Below, piece after piece: positions 4,645 through 5,841 of a stretch of DNA of 5,841 nt (its first letter is position 1; each line of letters begins with the position of its first letter). The position numbers were made by a program, and so were the translations under genes. The stretch is from positions 1 to 5,841 of the forward strand of contig JANXVP010000438.1 of the NCBI GenBank assembly GCA_025351615.1. The letters are read 5' to 3'. The stretch comes from Ramlibacter sp. Its GTDB lineage: Bacteria > Pseudomonadota > Gammaproteobacteria > Burkholderiales > Burkholderiaceae_C. The notes below the pieces were generated by a model, which had not been told where the DNA came from, did not search any database, and saw only the letters and a list, made by a program, of their open reading frames with translations.

Positions 4645-5841
4645 CTAGGGGCGCGCAGATACTTCGGGGGCTCGCCGCACCGCAGTTCGCAGCCGATTAC
4701 GGGCTGCTAGCGTCAGCGCGATACCCGTCAGCGCGCAGACTCCAGTCACCAGCCAGGTCCATTCCCATCCCCCGGCCCGGTGCGCGACCCAAGCCACCAG
4801 CGGTGGGCCTGCGAACTGGCCCACGGACGACCATTGCTGCATCCAGCCAACGGTGGTCGAGATCGTTCCTTCGTCAGGAGCCACACGCACGGCCAGCGAA
4901 AACAGGGTCCCGGGAATCATTCCTCCCATGGATGAAAACATCAGGATCGCGCCATAGCGCAATGCAGCAGAGAGCATGGGCGGCAGTTCGCCCACCAGCG
5001 GCCCGAACGCAATCCACGCGCCGAAGCCCATCGCTGCGTAGCCGGCGAGCAGAAGGCGGTCTGGCCGCACGCCTCGATGGAGCATCCGACCCGAGGCAAG
5101 ATTACCGACGATGTTGGCAGCCGCGGCAATGGAGGTGGCAACCGCTGTCCAATTGGTGGGCAGGCCAGCTTGCGAATACATCGACGGCAGAAAGCCGATG
5201 ACCGAGATCCACTGGGCTGAATAAACTGCAAAGCACACGGCGACCAGCCAAGGCCCTTGCGAGCTGAGGGTGTCGCGCAACCGCACTGACCAGCCCGCAC
5301 GTGCGGCGGCGCTCCCATGCGAGCGCGCATCGGCAGGCACAAATGCTGCCACCGACAGTGCCATGGCAACAGTGGCCGCCGCGAGAACTTTCCATAATGC
5401 TTGCCATCCCCATATGGCCGTCACCATGGGCGCGCCCAGCAGCGCGAGCGCGGTCCCCAAGGGCATGAACGCGCTCCAGATCCCAAGCGCACCACTCAAC
5501 CGGTCCGCTGCGACCAGGCGCCGGATCAGTCCTGGGCCAGGCATCGTGACCAGCAGGAAACCCAGTCCCTCAAACGCTCGCAGCAGCATCAGTTCAGCTG
5601 GGTGGCGCGCCGATGCGCCCAACGCACTGGCGCCCGCGAGAATCCATAAACCGCTGAGCATGGTGCGCCGCAAACCGATTGCGTCAGCCATCAAGCCGAC
5701 AGCAATGCCAAGTGTCATGCCAGCGAGCTGGACCAGAGACAGCAGGAAACCGGCTTGCACCAGGCTGACCCCGAGCGCGTCTCGCAACACCGGCAAGGCG
5801 GCCGCAAGTTTGCCAACGTGCAGCGCCGCACACACGCCGGC
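4645..5841 (-). CDS. Major facilitator superfamily transporter (5' end beyond window)
   Basis: An inner-membrane secondary transporter; 398 residues are present and the N-terminus lies outside the window. Successive hydrophobic segments fit the 12-helix MFS fold. The cytoplasmic loop 2-3 signature (motif A) is visible as GLMADAIGLRR, where G, D, G and RR match G-x3-D-x2-G-x-R-R. A related half-motif, GNLASGRMLHRG, sits in the second half of the protein. The charged stretch VPADARSHGSAAARAGWSVR marks the central loop between helices 6 and 7. A GTG at 5835 could start translation, but it falls inside what looks like helix 1 (AGVCAALHVGKL), and the frame remains open to the window edge, so the true start is probably further upstream. 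The substrate cannot be inferred. The gene ends 34 bases before the next one and is probably the first of the visible operon. Confidence 0.92.
   Translation of the reverse strand, partial: AGVCAALHVGKLAAALPVLRDALGVSLVQAGFLLSLVQLAGMTLGIAVGLMADAIGLRRTMLSGLWILAGASALGASARHPAELMLLRAFEGLGFLLVTMPGPGLIRRLVAADRLSGALGIWSAFMPLGTALALLGAPMVTAIWGWQALWKVLAAATVAMALSVAAFVPADARSHGSAAARAGWSVRLRDTLSSQGPWLVAVCFAVYSAQWISVIGFLPSMYSQAGLPTNWTAVATSIAAAANIVGNLASGRMLHRGVRPDRLLLAGYAAMGFGAWIAFGPLVGELPPMLSAALRYGAILMFSSMGGMIPGTLFSLAVRVAPDEGTISTTVGWMQQWSSVGQFAGPPLVAWVAHRAGGWEWTWLVTGVCALTGIALTLAARNRLRTAVRRAPEVSARP

Noticed and set aside
3543..5201. Plus-strand open frame of 552 codons
   Set aside because: It runs antisense across three well-supported minus-strand genes, has no recognisable domain, and its His/Arg/Gln-rich content is typical of a GC-rich antisense frame.
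4645..5835. Complete transporter gene starting at the GTG at 5835
   Set aside because: The frame stays open to the window edge and the GTG falls within the predicted first helix, so the gene is treated as 5'-incomplete.

Overview
This GC-rich window looks like chromosomal DNA of a betaproteobacterium, most likely of the order Burkholderiales. I infer this from the composition, the Burkholderiales-like wording of the transporter and of the DUF1415 and methyltransferase proteins, and a REP-associated transposase bounded by GGGGTCAGA-type repeats. I have no search behind the placement, and family level is not resolvable. All six genes lie on the minus strand, so the reading order is right to left. 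No gene-free stretch exceeds 300 bases; the longest is 128 bases.

Right half (2498-5841): a compact run of four genes that looks like one operon. It starts with a major facilitator superfamily transporter whose 5' end is cut by the window edge. After 34 bases comes a 215-residue protein of unknown function with a strong ribosome binding site. Three bases later is a DUF1415 protein, and it overlaps the next gene, a class I SAM-dependent methyltransferase, by 29 bases. Nothing visible ties the four to one pathway.

Middle (1729-2520): a compact mobile element of about 790 bases. It holds one gene for a Y1/HUH transposase of the REP-associated (RAYT) type, enclosed by a 23-base inverted repeat with 21 matching positions. 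A third, diverged copy of the repeat core lies at the 3' end of the transposase gene. The right-hand repeat supplies the last codons and the stop of the methyltransferase gene, so the element entered the 3' end of that gene. The left-hand repeat stops just upstream of a plausible gltB promoter.

Left part (1-1661): the first 553 codons of gltB, the large subunit of NADPH-dependent glutamate synthase. They cover the complete glutaminase domain and the start of the central domain; the FMN and iron-sulfur parts lie beyond the left edge.

The most interesting points are the insertion between the methyltransferase and gltB, the three-copy repeat architecture of the element, a near-identical translation start in gltB and the transposase, and a G7 tract plus a strong GC hairpin where the DUF1415 and methyltransferase genes overlap. 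I found no CRISPR array, tRNA, rRNA or obvious defence or biosynthetic system.
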